Positions 45,249 to 57,082 of a DNA stretch of 64,000 bases are shown here, one piece after another; position 1 is the stretch's first letter, and each line of letters begins with the position of its first letter. The stretch lies in contig JAJTUQ010000006.1 of NCBI GenBank assembly GCA_021399445.1, positions 2,790,001 to 2,854,000 on the forward strand, written 5' to 3'. The stretch comes from Xylogone sp. PMI_703. Lineage: Eukaryota > Ascomycota > Leotiomycetes. Below the pieces are notes generated by a model. It saw only the letters and a program-made list of their open reading frames with translations. It was not told the origin of the DNA and made no database searches. The position numbers were made by a program, and so were the translations under genes.

Positions 45249-47030
45249 ATGGATAAGAGTACTAGTGCAGCAGTTGAATATTCACAGAGGGCTTGCAATA
45301 CTTGCCAGGTCCGAAAGAGAAAATGTGACAAAGCATTGCCGAGCTGTTCTGCATGCACAGCGTACGCCCACTACCGTTGACCTATCTAAGAGAAATGCTG
45401 ATTTTAATATGAGATTAGACGACTTCGTAAATGTGAATATACTGGGAGGCCACCTTCTCTACATGTGCACCAAAGGTTCCGGGAACTGCAAGGCGGAAAT
45501 TCAAATAGCTGCTTCCCAGACTCGGCGAGCGCAGCCGTTTCGAGTGGATCCTGGATCCAGCCAATTGACTTCCCTTCTACTTTCTTCTTGGATCAACAGT
45601 TCTTTCAACAGTATCGGATGCAGGTACCAGGTGCTCATCTCATTACGGCATCCTTTCCGTCTCGTCTTCTGGGAAATGACTCCTCGATACAAAAGATGCT
45701 GTCTAAGTTCTTCAATACTGCTCATAGGTGGCTGCCGGTCATCTCTGAAGAAAAGTTTCGATCATCTCTAAAATCAATACCAGATCTTCGTTCTGATGTT
45801 GTTCTACTATTGCTATCAATGAAACTACTCACATCTTCGCCGCAGGAGTCACATGGTCACGTCCGCACAGATTTGTATCTTGCTACTAAGCACTATATAG
45901 TAGATACAGAAATTGCTGGAATTATTTCCATGGAGATCTTGACAGCAGTACTTTTCACCTCACTCTACGAAATTGGACACGCTATGTATCCCGCAGCATT
46001 CTTGTCAGTTGCGGCCTGTGTGCGTTATGGTCATGCACTTGGTCTAGGTGTGAATGGAGTGCTACAGACGAGCCTTCCTCTCAGTCATGATGAGCTTGAA
46101 GAAAGGTGGCGTGTATGGCGATCAGTATTGCTCCTTGATAGGTTTGTTCTCTTCTACATTTTAGCTTGTCCTAATACTATATAATGGTATTTTGCTCGTA
46201 TCTGACGCCCTAACAGATTTGTCAATCTTGGATGTCCTACAAGACAGTTTGCGGCTGAAGATACTAACTCGGATTTTGGGAAGCCCTCTATGGAACAGGA
46301 AGTAAGCATCTATACCCTCATATCTCGAACATAACCTCACCTATTTTAGCAAATGATCACATCAAATATCAACTCCTCACGCAGGATAGATACGGGATGT
46401 TTCACCTTAATTGCTGAAACCACTAACTTGTTGACTCAAGTGCTCATGTATCAGCAACTTCGAGGAGCGGTCCCTTATACAGACTGGCAGCACTCCAAGG
46501 AAGATGAAGAGCGAATAGAACAACTCTCTCGAACAATAAACTCCTTAATTATCGCTTCTGAAGTCGAAGCTGCGAAATGGGGTGTGCGAATACGCAATGA
46601 ATTAGCTCTCTGCTATAGGTGAGCGAGAAGTGATTCCACTATATTCGTTAGCCTAACATTCTGATACAGTGCAGCGTTAATTCTTCAAGAACTATACTTA
46701 AATTTAGAACACCAATTACTGCCTCACTCTAAGAGAGAAAATGTCGAGGGATGCATCGACTCCATTCTGGAAAAGGTGGTATTAATGTGTAAAGATTGGC
46801 TGTCTGATCCTAGCTGGGATATAGAAACCACGTCGCCCTTGGCGCTTCACTGCGTTTATTACGCTGTCATCAAATTTTACCAAAAGGGTATTGTAGGGAA
46901 GGAGAAAGAGCTAATAGATAACGTGAAAACCCTGACTAATTTGATGAGGACTTTTGAACAAAGGTGGAAATTAGCCGGTATGTTCGACATCAGGGTAGAA
47001 ATATTCGAGATCCAACTAAGTTATTTATAG
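45249..47030 (+). CDS. Zn2Cys6 fungal transcription factor, five exons
   Basis: Predicted 516-aa nuclear regulator. Exons: 45249-45361, 45419-46141, 46217-46301, 46350-46618 and 46670-47030; frame closes exactly. The zinc cluster has Cys at residues 16, 19, 26, 33, 36 and 43 (CX2CX6CX6CX2CX6C) and is split by intron 1 (GTACGC...GATTAG); without the splice the sixth Cys is lost and a stop follows. The middle region (FFNTAHRWLPVISEEKF, LATKHYIVDTEI, VAACVRYGHALGLG, ERWRVWRSVLLLDRFV) is the fungal-specific TF domain. The protein is short for the class. It lies between the PRISE reductase and a short-chain dehydrogenase and is a candidate regulator of them by position. The gene is intact. Confidence 0.88.
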
Positions 47031-47188
47031 GGTCATATCTACAGATCCTAGAAGCACGGGAAATCAGTAGTATTTGGTCTTAGATCAATATCTGCACTTA
47101 TAACGTCGCATTTTTCCAGGGACTTTGATCGCAAGATCTACAGAGAAAGTGTCACCACTATGCTATACACTAGCGCCTGTCGTTCCAA

Positions 47189-48202
47189 CTACATCCATTC
47201 TTTCAAGGTGGTCTCGCATAACTCCCAAAGTCGTTCTCCAGTCTTCCTCTTAGCCAATCCTTCATAGACATGTTGTGATCCCTGCCCCCATCTACCCCAT
47301 GGTTGCACATATGCACCATTCTTTCCTCCTCCTTCCAACATCCGCGTATCTACTTCCTCATGTAACCCTGCCCACAATTCTGTTAAGCCGCCGTAATATT
47401 GATCGTATAAAAGCGGTGCTGTGAGATGTTTGAAAAAGAATCCTTGATGTCTCTGGAGATTCGTCTTCAAAGAGCCTGGATGCAAGGCAACCGAAATAAG
47501 ACCCTGCTTGCCATAGCGACGGGCCATCTCGTGTGCATGCATCACATTCATCGCCTTGCTCTGGCCGTATTTTGCGACTGCGCCCTTTATCCCCCCTAGA
47601 CTATGCATATTGATATCGTCCCAGTTGACACCGTCCGGTTTTGGAGAGCCACGGTGGCCAGCGGAGGTAACCCAAATAACTCGCGTTGAATTCGGTTTCA
47701 CATCAGGGCGAGCGGCTGTCTTCAAACAAATTGGAGTCAGGAAGTGTTGCAGGGCAAATGGTCCTAGTGCATTAGTACCAAGATGAGCCTCAAAACCTTG
47801 CTTGGTCTTAGAGCCTTCTTCAATACCCATGACTCCGGCATTGTGCCAGATAACGTCAAGCCGGTCTTCCTTGGAAAGGAAATTCTCGGCGCAAGGTTTG
47901 ATGGTTGTCAGATCTGCCAAATCGACTGGCAGGAAGTCTAATGAGCCCTTTCCGCTGACAACCTTCTGTTCCGGAAGCACGGGTGATGATTTAATCTTTT
48001 CGATGGCGGCTTTCGCATTTGCAGCAGAACGTCCGGCTATGTAAACTCGACCATTTAGTTGATAAAGGACTTTTGCAGTCTCATAACCACAGCCAGATGC
48101 ACCTCCTGTGACTATGAACACACGCCCGCTTTGATCAGGCATGTCTTTAACAGTAAAGGCAGGCTTGGGAGGGAATGACTCGCTCCATGTGACGATTGGC
48201 AT
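47189..48202 (-). CDS. Short-chain dehydrogenase/reductase (retinol dehydrogenase/WWOX-like)
   Basis: A 337-aa NAD(P)-dependent SDR. The frame is open to 48256, but MPIVTWSESFPPKPAF at 48202 matches the usual start of fungal homologues. Cofactor motif TGGASGCG (residues about 29-36), structural NAG (HNAGVMG), catalytic Ser in VIWVTSAGH and the YxxxK motif YGQSK are all present, so it should be active. The substrate is unknown; fungal relatives reduce or oxidise lipophilic carbonyls. It converges with the zinc-cluster regulator (158-bp gap). No membrane segment or signal peptide. Intact. Confidence 0.9.
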   Translation of the reverse strand: MPIVTWSESFPPKPAFTVKDMPDQSGRVFIVTGGASGCGYETAKVLYQLNGRVYIAGRSAANAKAAIEKIKSSPVLPEQKVVSGKGSLDFLPVDLADLTTIKPCAENFLSKEDRLDVIWHNAGVMGIEEGSKTKQGFEAHLGTNALGPFALQHFLTPICLKTAARPDVKPNSTRVIWVTSAGHRGSPKPDGVNWDDINMHSLGGIKGAVAKYGQSKAMNVMHAHEMARRYGKQGLISVALHPGSLKTNLQRHQGFFFKHLTAPLLYDQYYGGLTELWAGLHEEVDTRMLEGGGKNGAYVQPWGRWGQGSQHVYEGLAKRKTGERLWELCETTLKEWM

Positions 48203-48256
48203 CTTGACAGTACCTGGCAGAAGAGCTTTCTTAGGAGTTGGTGATGGAATACACAA

Positions 48257-48625
48257 CGATACTAATGGAAGTTTAAGAAAATAGAGGTTCGAGGTGATCT
48301 ACTGATTATAATATACTAACGATACAGAGAAAAGGAGAAGCAGGGTAGTGTCCAGGCTACATTTGGCCAAGACATTAACGAGGCGTCATCTATTCCAGAG
48401 CAAATTTACCGCTTCCTATTTGAGAATTACCTAGCCTAACACCATTCCAACTGATGATTCTGATGTACTGTCCTCGTACAGAAAGTTACCATCAGAGGAT
48501 ATTGTGCAGTCCCACTTTAATTCCGGTGGCGGGCTTGAGGCGGGCTCGTAGCGGCGGCCGCAGCGGAATCCGCCCCCTTGCTTGACCCCATCTCCCATCT
48601 CCCTTTCATATTAGTCATCAGCATA
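48257..48625. other. Spacer between the SDR gene and the transposon block
   Basis: Contains the SDR promoter and a short GC-rich patch (48525-48590) with CGGGCTCG- and GCGGCGGCC-like words; no gene. Confidence 0.4.
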
Positions 48626-50354
48626 ACGTATTTCCCTGTTAGCCGGGCCACCCTACTAGCCGGGCCACCCTACTAGCCGGGCCACTTTCCATCGCGATCA
48701 TCAATTCTATCAACACCAATAACTTCAACCACCTATTTCTCCACCAAAACACGTTCAAATGGCTAGAATTAATAATGTACACCAAGAAGGAAGGATTGCT
48801 CTTGCTGTTGACGCGTTAAAAAGAGGCCAAATCAAATCAGTTCGAGCTGCAGCGTGTAGCTTTGACGTACCCAGGACTACATTGAATGCACGACTCCATG
48901 GAAGGGTTCAAATAGGAACCACCTACACCAAACTCTTCAAAATGACTCAAATTGAAGAGGAATCACTAGTAAAATGGATAATCTCAATGGGCAAACGAGG
49001 AATGCCTCCTAGACCTTCTCATGTAGAAGCAATGGCTAATAATTTGATTGCTGGGCGTGGTAAACAGCCTCCTCCTTCACCTGTAGGCAAAAACTGGGTT
49101 CAAGGATTCCTGAAACGACATTCTGAATTAACTACTAAATTTATTCGCAAATATGCCTATTTACGAGCTAAATGTGAGGATCCAAAGGTTATTCAACAGT
49201 GGTTCAATCAATTCCTGGAGATCAAGACTCAGTATGGCATCCTTGACGAGGACATCTATAATTTCGATGAAACAGGCTTTGCAATGAGTGTGATTGCTAC
49301 TGCTAAAGTAGTTACATCATCTGATACTTTTGGTAAACCTCCACACACACAGCCTGGTAATCGTGAATGGGTTACAGTGATTGAGTCAGTCAATGCGTGT
49401 GGATGAGCCTTACCACCTATAGTTATCTTCAAGGACAAGCACCATCAACAAGCTCTAACATGTAACACCTGAATTCGACGTTTTTTGCTCTCAACATAAC
49501 ATTATTCCAGTTTGCATACCTCCTCATTCATCTCATATTCTTCAACCACTTGATATGACTTGTTTTTCAGTTCTCAAACACATATATGATGCTCAAGTTA
49601 AAGCCAAAATAAAGGACAAAGCTCAGCATATTGACAAAGAAGATTTCCTGGAAATATACCCAATTACACGTCAGCAAACCTTCAAATCAACAACTATTCG
49701 AAATGGATTCTTAGCTGTTGGATTAATTCCATATGAGCCAGAGCATGTGCTAAGCAAATTGCGTGTTCAGGTTAAGCATACTCCTACCCCTCCAGGGAGC
49801 ACCCATAGTAGCAATTCAGCCACGCGATGGGTTCCAGAGACACCTCATAACACTAGTCAATTGCAATTACAATCGGAGACTATTCAACGGCTACTCAGGG
49901 AACAAAATAGCCCTTCAACACCTACTAAATTAGCCTTAAATCAATTAATTAAGGGTTACGAATTGGCTATGCATAATGCTGTATTTTTGACGAAGGAAAT
50001 TGAGGAATTGAGAGCTATTAATATTGCAATACAACAAAACTCCATAGAACCAGAAAACGAATAGTTTATACAGGCTCATTGACTAGGCAAGAAGCTCAGA
50101 GGTTATTTCAATCGAGTACTACAGGACAAAATGTAGGAAAAGTTACTAATCCTTCGGCATCCACTGATCCTTTGCAACAAGCACCACGACGACCACCAAA
50201 GTGTTCAGGCTGTGGGGTTGAAGACCATAAAATTAATAAGTGTCCTCAATTAGCTAGTAACTGAATTTATTTGATTATTTGTTGTTGTTGGTTGAATATT
50301 TGGTGTTGAGCATTTAGGTGGATGGAAAGTGGGCCGGCTAACAGGGAAATACGT
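48626..50354 (+). mobile_element. Decayed pogo-like DNA transposon 1
   Basis: A 1729-bp element with ends ACGTATTTCCCTGTTAGCCGG and its reverse complement, flanked by TA on both sides (48624-48625 and 50355-50356). The left end carries two extra tandem copies of a 17-bp subunit (CCACCCTACTAGCCGGG) absent from the right end. The transposase inside is broken. Confidence 0.88.
48759..50264 (+). pseudogene. Broken pogo-like transposase (element 1)
   Basis: The first frame (48759-49406) encodes a helix-turn-helix start (RIALAVDALKRGQIKSVRAA), a CENPB/Tc5-type DNA-binding region (PVGKNWVQGFLKRHSEL) and the first catalytic block NFDETGF. It stops at TGA 49404-49406, where Trp is expected. About 80-100 codons including the second catalytic Asp are deleted near 49440-49475. 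The reading continues in other frames with CIPPHSSHILQPLD, then from 49555 the C-terminal region, and after another stop a zinc knuckle (CSGCGVEDHKINKC) at 50200-50250. It cannot encode an active enzyme. Confidence 0.85.
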
Positions 50355-50360
50355 TAACTA

Positions 50361-52247
50361 ACGTAATTCCCGGTCCACCGGCCCACCCGGTCTACCGGCC
50401 CACCCACTCACCAAATTCTCAGTTCTACTAACACTACCACTTTCAACCTTTTATTTTTCAACCAAAACACGTCGCAATGCCAAAAAAAATTGATCCACGG
50501 CAAGAAAGAAGAATTCTTCTTGCTATTGACGCGTTAAAAAAAGGACAAATCACGTCTGTTAGGTCTGCAACACATATTTTTGACGTTCCTCGTAGTACAT
50601 TGAAAGCACAGTATCATGGCCGGGTTCAACAATTCACTACTCATACAAAATCCTTTAGGATGTCACAAATTAAAGAGGAATCGCTTGTAAAATGGATAAT
50701 ATCTATAAGCAAGCGTAGATTACCTCCTAGGCCTTCAGACGTACAATCAATGGCTAATATTTTGATTACTGAGCGTGGAGAGCTTACCCCTCCTCGGCCT
50801 GTAGGCAAAAACTGGTTTGGAGACTTTGTGAAACGTCACCCAGAGTTAACTATCAAATATATACGTCGATATAACTATAAACGAGCTAAATGCGAAGATC
50901 CAAAACTCATTCGAGAATGATTTGACAATGTGATTACTACAAAAGCATAATACGGAATTCTGGATGAGGACACATATAACTTTGACGAGACTGGTTTTAC
51001 TAGGTGTTATTGCCTTTACTAAAGTAGTTACCTCTTCTGATTGTTATGGCAAACCTCCACTTCTAAAACCTGGCAATAAAAAGTGAGTAACAGCCATTAA
51101 ATCGATTAGTGCTAATGGTTAGGCTTTATCTCCTATGATTATATTCAAAGGAAAGGTTAAAATCCTTGGTTGGTTTGACGGCCTACCAACAGGTTAAAGA
51201 ATTAAGGTCAGTGATAATAAGTGGACTAATAATAATATTGGTTTTGAATAACTTCAAAAGATATTCGATCCATTGAGCAAAGCTAAGCTTAAAGGTCAAT
51301 ATCGTATGCTTGTCTTTGATAGTCATGGTAGCCATGTAACCCCTGAGTTTGACCGATATTGTATTCAAAACAATATCATTACTGTCTGTATACCTCCACA
51401 TTCATCTCATATTCTACAGCCTTTGGATGTGAGTTGTTTTGCGGTTTTGAAGCGTACGTATGGGAGGAAGGTGGAAAAGAAGATACGCAAAGATATTCAA
51501 CATATTGAGAAACTTGACTTTCTGGAAATATATCTAACTATACGTCAACAAACCTTCAATTCAAACAATATTAGTCAAGGATTTGCAGCTACTGGGTTAG
51601 TTCCTTATGATCCTACTCACGTTATGTCTAAATTGCGAGTAGAGGTTGAGGAGACTCATACTCCCCCTCCTGGGAGCTCTGATAACAATTCAGGAGTGTT
51701 TTGGGTTCCAGAGACGCCACAGAATACAATTCAATTGCAAAAACAATATGAGGTTATCGAATCAAGGCTCCGGCAGCATAAGAGCCCTTCTACACCTACT
51801 AGAATTGCATTTGCTCAGCTTCTAAAGGGGTGCCAGATGGCCATGCATAGTGCCATATTTTTGGCCAAAGAAGTGGAGGAATTGAAAGCTACCAACCAAT
51901 CAATTCAACGAAAATCCAAAAGGTCTAAGAAGCAAATAGCCCATACAGGCTCCTTGACAGCAGAAGAAGCCCAAGAATTGGCTCGATCGAGTGCAATTGC
52001 CCAGGAAGTAGTGGAGGTAGCAAATCCGGAGGATGCGACCCAAGCTTTGTCAGCACCACAGCGACGGCCACCCAAGTGCTCAGGGTGTGGAATTGTAGGG
52101 CATAGAATCACTAAATGCCCTAGTTCAGTTAACAACTAGATAGATTGCAATATATTTGTTTTGTGGTTAAATATTTAGTATTGTATGCTCAAATGGTGGG
52201 GGAGGTGGGCCGGTAGACCGGGTGGGCCGGTGGACCGGGAATTACGT
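50361..52247 (+). mobile_element. Decayed pogo-like DNA transposon 2
   Basis: A 1887-bp element with 45-bp terminal inverted repeats at 50361-50405 and 52203-52247 (ACGTAATTCCCGGTCCACCG...), apparently identical, flanked by TA at 50359-50360 and 52248-52249. It lies only six bases from element 1 in the same orientation and its transposase is a relative of the one there. Confidence 0.88.
50477..52139 (+). pseudogene. Broken pogo-like transposase (element 2)
   Basis: The frame 50477-50920 gives the helix-turn-helix and DNA-binding part (LLAIDALKKGQITSVRSA, PVGKNWFGDFVKRHPEL). It ends at TGA where the sister copy has Trp; a second stop (TAA for Gln) and frameshifts follow around the NFDETGF block near 50980. 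The frame 51273-52139 restores the rest: second catalytic Asp in VFDSHGSHV, the CIPPHSSHILQPLD motif, a coiled-coil segment and a zinc knuckle (CSGCGIVGHRITKC). It retains the central region that element 1 has lost. Inactive as it stands. Confidence 0.85.
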
Positions 52248-52249
52248 TA

Positions 52250-52679
52250 ACGTAATTCCCGGACACTCGGATCACCCTGACACTCGGATCAGTGAAATTT
52301 ACCACAAAATTGAACAAAATGACCCCCTAGCAAACTCAACCATTGTATTATTATATATTGCCAAATGTTGTTATTTAACTATTTGCTTACTGTATAATAG
52401 TTGTACAAACTCTGAGGTTATTAATATTTTGTGGTTTATCCTGTACAACAAAATTGTCATAATTTTATGGCCTTGAGTCATCTTTAACAATATTACAAAT
52501 ATTTGGAAAACTGAAGATCTTTATATTTGATGATCTATTGTAATAACTAGTTATCTGCCAAAATATCATGTTGTAAAGATATATGGTTGTTGAGTTTGCT
52601 AGGGGGTCATTTTGTTCAATTTTGTGGTAAATTTCACTGATCCGAGTGTCAGGGTGATCCGAGTGTCCGGGAATTACGT
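52250..52679. mobile_element. 430-bp MITE with 91-bp terminal inverted repeats
   Basis: Positions 52250-52340 and 52589-52679 are apparently perfect inverted copies over 91 bp, starting ACGTAATTCCCGGACACTCG. TA duplications flank it at 52248-52249 (shared with element 2) and 52680-52681. The outer 13 bp are the same as in element 2, so the pogo-like transposase probably mobilised it. The AT-rich centre has no coding frame. Confidence 0.88.
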
Positions 52680-52681
52680 TA

Positions 52682-53977
52682 TTGTGTCAGAGATATTGCT
52701 TACGTAATTGGCGCTGGCCAATCATAGCTGTAGAAGCTAACAGTCGGTAAAAGAGAAGAGTTTTACCGGTTTACCCTTATGTACTGTACATCATCAAGAC
52801 TAGCAACGAATAGAGTCTCTGTACCATACAATTTATATGTGGAGTAGCCTAACCACTGCGCCATAACCTCTGACATATTGTTCAAATCACAGGCCCATTG
52901 AGGTGATTAGGATCTGAAGTTTGTATTTAGCTTAATGTGGAAAGGGGCCTATCGAGATGGCACATGCCATTATTCATGTTGTTGCATAATATGGTGGCCA
53001 TGCAGTAGCGCCGACAATCACCAAACCACTTACTTTTACTGTATATATAGACCACCTCCCTGTACACTTGGTCAATACACAGATCACTAAATTATTACTA
53101 TGTGTGACCATAACTTATGCGACACATGTTTACTTCCAAACTGCTCCCACTATTGTTGAGCTATGGATGGCACAACAGTGTTTTAACCAAATTTAGGTGT
53201 GATATTTGATACACGATTCAATCGGACTGATTACTAGACAATTTGAATGAACAGCTGGTGGAATCTTCGGATCTTCCTGCTTGATAGCGGCGTCAAGGTG
53301 ACGAGTGGGCAAGTAAGGCAGCTCAGGTAGAAATTTACAGTTTTTGGCTATGATGCTTTGCCTGGACGGACACATCAAAGTATATCCATTCGAAACTTCC
53401 ATCTGTCTGAGCTTTCCGTCTCCAGCATTACTAACACTACATACTATGGCAAATACATACTCGATATTCTAACAAAAACGACGAGATTAGATGTTACGCT
53501 AATGACGGACCCCACCAACTCAGGTATGTTGTTGAAGAATAGTCGACCTTTGCTGTGTATTTAGATGACCAATATGTAACTGGATGCAATACTTCCGAAG
53601 TGAAACCAGCAAATTAAAATTCGCATTAGGAGTTTGTCGGAATTGCTCAAGTAACTGTCAATTTGGAAGTCTATGGCCATGCCAGGTGAAACTTGTTGCA
53701 TCTATATATTATTCTACTCTAGCCCTAATTACTTACATATAATTCAAATGATTGATGTTTTAGTCGAACTGATGGGTCTCATCTGCTAAATGCTCTTCAT
53801 ACTTCTGGGGTACTGTGAAAGTGTGATAATTTTCCTACGATATGCGGGGAAATAGTTTCTTTTCTGAATTAGCTATCGGTTAGATATTTATAGCATTAGA
53901 AAGGCACAATTAGAGAGTTCAAAAGGCGATATAATCCTAATGTGGTATTTATTTAATTTTCATATATACAAATTTCC
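52682..53977. other. Gene-poor stretch
   Basis: A TATATATAG motif near 53042 is followed by an ATG and only 19 codons, so no gene is called. Other short frames (53193-53402, 53358-53564) lack features. Confidence 0.4.
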
Positions 53978-54459
53978 TTAAGTCCTGCATGCAACAAAGT
54001 CATCTCCGCTAGCTCCGGTGTGCGTGATAACACCAGCAAGCTGGCCCTTTCCGTTGAAAATAACTCGATCGGGACCGGGGCTTCCTCCGGTGTAGACCTT
54101 GAAGGAGCTCAGAATTGGGAACTCGTACCATGGGCCAGCGACTGGGAAGTCGAAACCCTCGTAGTCCTGGTACTGGTGGGGGTAGGAGTCATCTGTCTTG
54201 CCCGATTTGTACAGAGAGTAGCCTTGGTTGAGGGCATCGCTGACATCGGAAGACCAGTAGCAGGTGCTGCCGCAGGTGTCGACGCAGGTCGCGCGTGCCT
54301 CTACGGGCACTGCGAGAGCGGTAGCGCTGACGGCGAGGGATGCAACGGCGATGAGCTAGTATATCACTTAGCACAGAGCTCGATTCTCAGGATATGTATA
54401 TCAGAGTTTAGGAAAAGGCTTCAACTCTTAGAGATTACACTTACCTTAGCGAAAAACAT
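53978..54459 (-). CDS. Secreted guanyl-specific ribonuclease (RNase T1/N1 family)
   Basis: Predicted 130-aa precursor. Exon 1 (54459-54445) has only five codons, MFFAK; exon 2 is 54355-53978; the intron is 89 nt (GTAAGT...ACTAG). The signal peptide is completed in exon 2 ([15 protein letters not shown]), then a likely propeptide ending VEAR. The mature domain of about 104 residues matches the RNase T1 fold: [25 protein letters not shown] (His and Tyr), WYEFPIL (catalytic Glu), GPDRVIF (Arg) and VITHTGASG (catalytic His). These enzymes cut RNA after G. It lacks the long basic loops of ribotoxins, so it is an ordinary extracellular RNase. Intact, in a gene-poor region. Confidence 0.92.
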
Positions 54460-57082
54460 CTTGGAAGTTCTGGGCAGGTTGGTTTGCTGCCGTAACAAGA
54501 TGGGCTTGAGGGTCGGTATTTATCTTCAGTAGCAGTACTATAACGCAGAATGCTTGAATCTATCACAATGTAACCTCGGCCGGAGGCTATCCTGATTAAA
54601 GTTAAGCCACGGAGCCCCATCTCTACCTTAAATTAATTATTCGAAAGGTTGTGTTCCTAGATAGTGTTCTCTTGCCCAATCATTACCGATATCATCCCCT
54701 CATGTTTCGTGCTTGTACTTCAACACCTGCCCAATTGTCAGAGTCGGGGGGTTCCGTACGATGCCGCCATCTTCGCTGTAGGCCAGATTAGGAAAGTGAC
54801 TTTGTGTTGTTCACCTTGGAACACAGTTATCTCGCATTAATTGCTGGATCCTAATGCCGTCCTAATGCCGCTCTAGCTATATAATCTTCAGGGAACTGCT
54901 GCTTCGAGCAGTGATCTACGCTCAGGCACGGCCTGATGTAAACCAATCACTCTGGCAGAATTGTCAACATCTCCCGGTTGAACTCCGCGTGATTGATCTG
55001 TAAAGTCCGATAGGATCAGCAGCGATGCCGAAACCATCTCTCGGGAATTTTTAGACGCCTTCGGGAGGGCTGATCCTACGGAAGCAACGGGAAAAGTTCT
55101 CGCAACTGCGGAGATGCTTCTAAATGGGTTCTAGAATACGGAATATGTGCATCATTCTTGGACATATATGAATTTATATTGGGCTTAGGAAGCCGGGCAT
55201 GTAGTCTCAGCCTGGGAGAGAACCGATGAATTGCATATCAGCAACGTTCGCCCGGATAATCCTGGCTTCATGTGATTGACGTAGCCATTTTAACAGGTCA
55301 ACTGCCGGACTCGCAAACTTGTACAATTTTTGTTATAAATAACCGTTTCCGCGGGATCTCTTATGGCGTTCTTCATCAACGGCTTTATCACTGAATCTTA
55401 CCTAGACTGCCGCTGGAATTAACACGTGTGTACATTAGCGCTACCATAAGTTTCTTGGATTCGCACTTGTCGTCCGGTTCTCCTGACAGACTCACCCACC
55501 GGTCATGACTTTCTTGTAGGACCAAGAATTGGGTGCATTCATGCCAACCAAGACACGATTGAAACTAGTGTTCTTGATTTGAAGCTGTGAATAGTCCTCA
55601 TATATTCTTTCCCCTCATCTGTCTACATTTTACATTCACATTATAGTTCCACTACTCAAATCATACAGCATCCGCATGATGATGTTTTATCATTATGTTC
55701 AGGCTGTTCTCATATACTTAATGCACAATGGATTGATCACGCACTGGAATGTTTGGAACGATAACATATTTTTCTTATAAGTATTATTCATTTAACAGAT
55801 TATTTTTTACTTCTAGTCGTTTCCCGAGTTTATTTGCTATAGCTTGTTTCTGTATGAGTTGTTATAAAGAAGTGATTTTTGACAGTGCTACAAACGTGTT
55901 ACCCACCTGCTACTAAATAGATGCTCTTTAAACCTGTTTATAACAAGAAGGATTCGTCTTCGTTGTACGCAGCACTTTAAAGCATTAGAGGATGTTGTAG
56001 CTGAAAGATACTGATACGAAAATGCTTGCGCTGAGAGGATTGATGATTTGGCGGGGTAGCGTTCCGGCGTACTCTCGTGTTCAGGTAAATCTGCTATACA
56101 GATGCCAGAGTACCCTCTGCATGATAATTCCATCAATAGATGATGACAAAGTCCACGGATATCACCAAAGTTACTATTCAATCTCGATTATAATTCTAAC
56201 AGTCGGTGCACCCAGGCTACTAGAGCTCCTTGCCATACGCTACGATCATAGCTTCCCTTAGCCACAGTAGCCGCAGAAGCTTACAAGAATCTTTCAATGG
56301 GTCAATTCCGATATTTGTAGAACATCGAGATGATCTCACATCGCGAGCTCTTGGTTTGTAGTTGTATTTGAAAATGTTGCATTCTGTTAAAGAGCCGACA
56401 TTTCTTCGCTTTACAATGGACAAATTAAAGATGTCACAACCGCTGGTAAGAAACCGCATACCATTGAATCCATAGCAGCTAATCAAAAGTTTTCATCTTA
56501 GATCTATGAAAGAATCCCAGCGGATCTCCATATATAACCTGATATTTAATATTGTACACGCGGGAGTGGCGTCCGATAGAGACGAAGAGCCCCGCAAGAT
56601 CACACTTGTTGGTTCACTAATCCCAAGCTAACACACCTTATTAGAGCGGCCCGCACAGCTTATTTATTAGATCCCGGCATTAGCATCATCTTTATTTAAT
56701 CAGCTATTGCCGTAACAGCATCGATTGCAGTTGAGCAACTGAGACTAATAATTGGTTTGATTTATGCAGGTTAGCTCTTCAATAGCTGGCAAGCCTCGTG
56801 CCATTTCCCCTCAAGCCATCTCGTCTTAGGCTTGGCGGGGACCAATTGAGGCCGCGCATCATCAATATTTATTCTTTGGCGAGCTGTGGCTGGTTCGCTG
56901 CCTGTTCAATGCAATTTTATTAATAGCATGGATAGGCAGGGTCTGCAGCTGTGCCGCACGTTATTAACGGAGGCTGAAATACTTCTTCTTGGCCTCATTT
57001 GTCAACCATATCCTTCCAGCCTTGAGTTTCAGTTTGTTTTCTACAGTAAACTCCCGCTTCATTCAACTCTACAAGATTCACG
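54460..57082. other. Gene-poor stretch of 2.6 kb
   Basis: Holds the RNase promoter (an ATAAATA-like box lies about 60 bp upstream of its start) and the HET gene leader. Short frames at 55888-56181 and 56220-56486 have no features. No repeat or RNA gene recognised. Confidence 0.4.

Noticed and set aside
53100..53160. Short Cys-rich frame after a TATATATAG motif
   Set aside because: Only 19 codons, no signal peptide, and no splice continuation found.
53978..54459. RNase considered as a ribotoxin
   Set aside because: The mature domain is about 104 residues and lacks the long basic loops of the sarcin group; it fits ordinary RNase T1.
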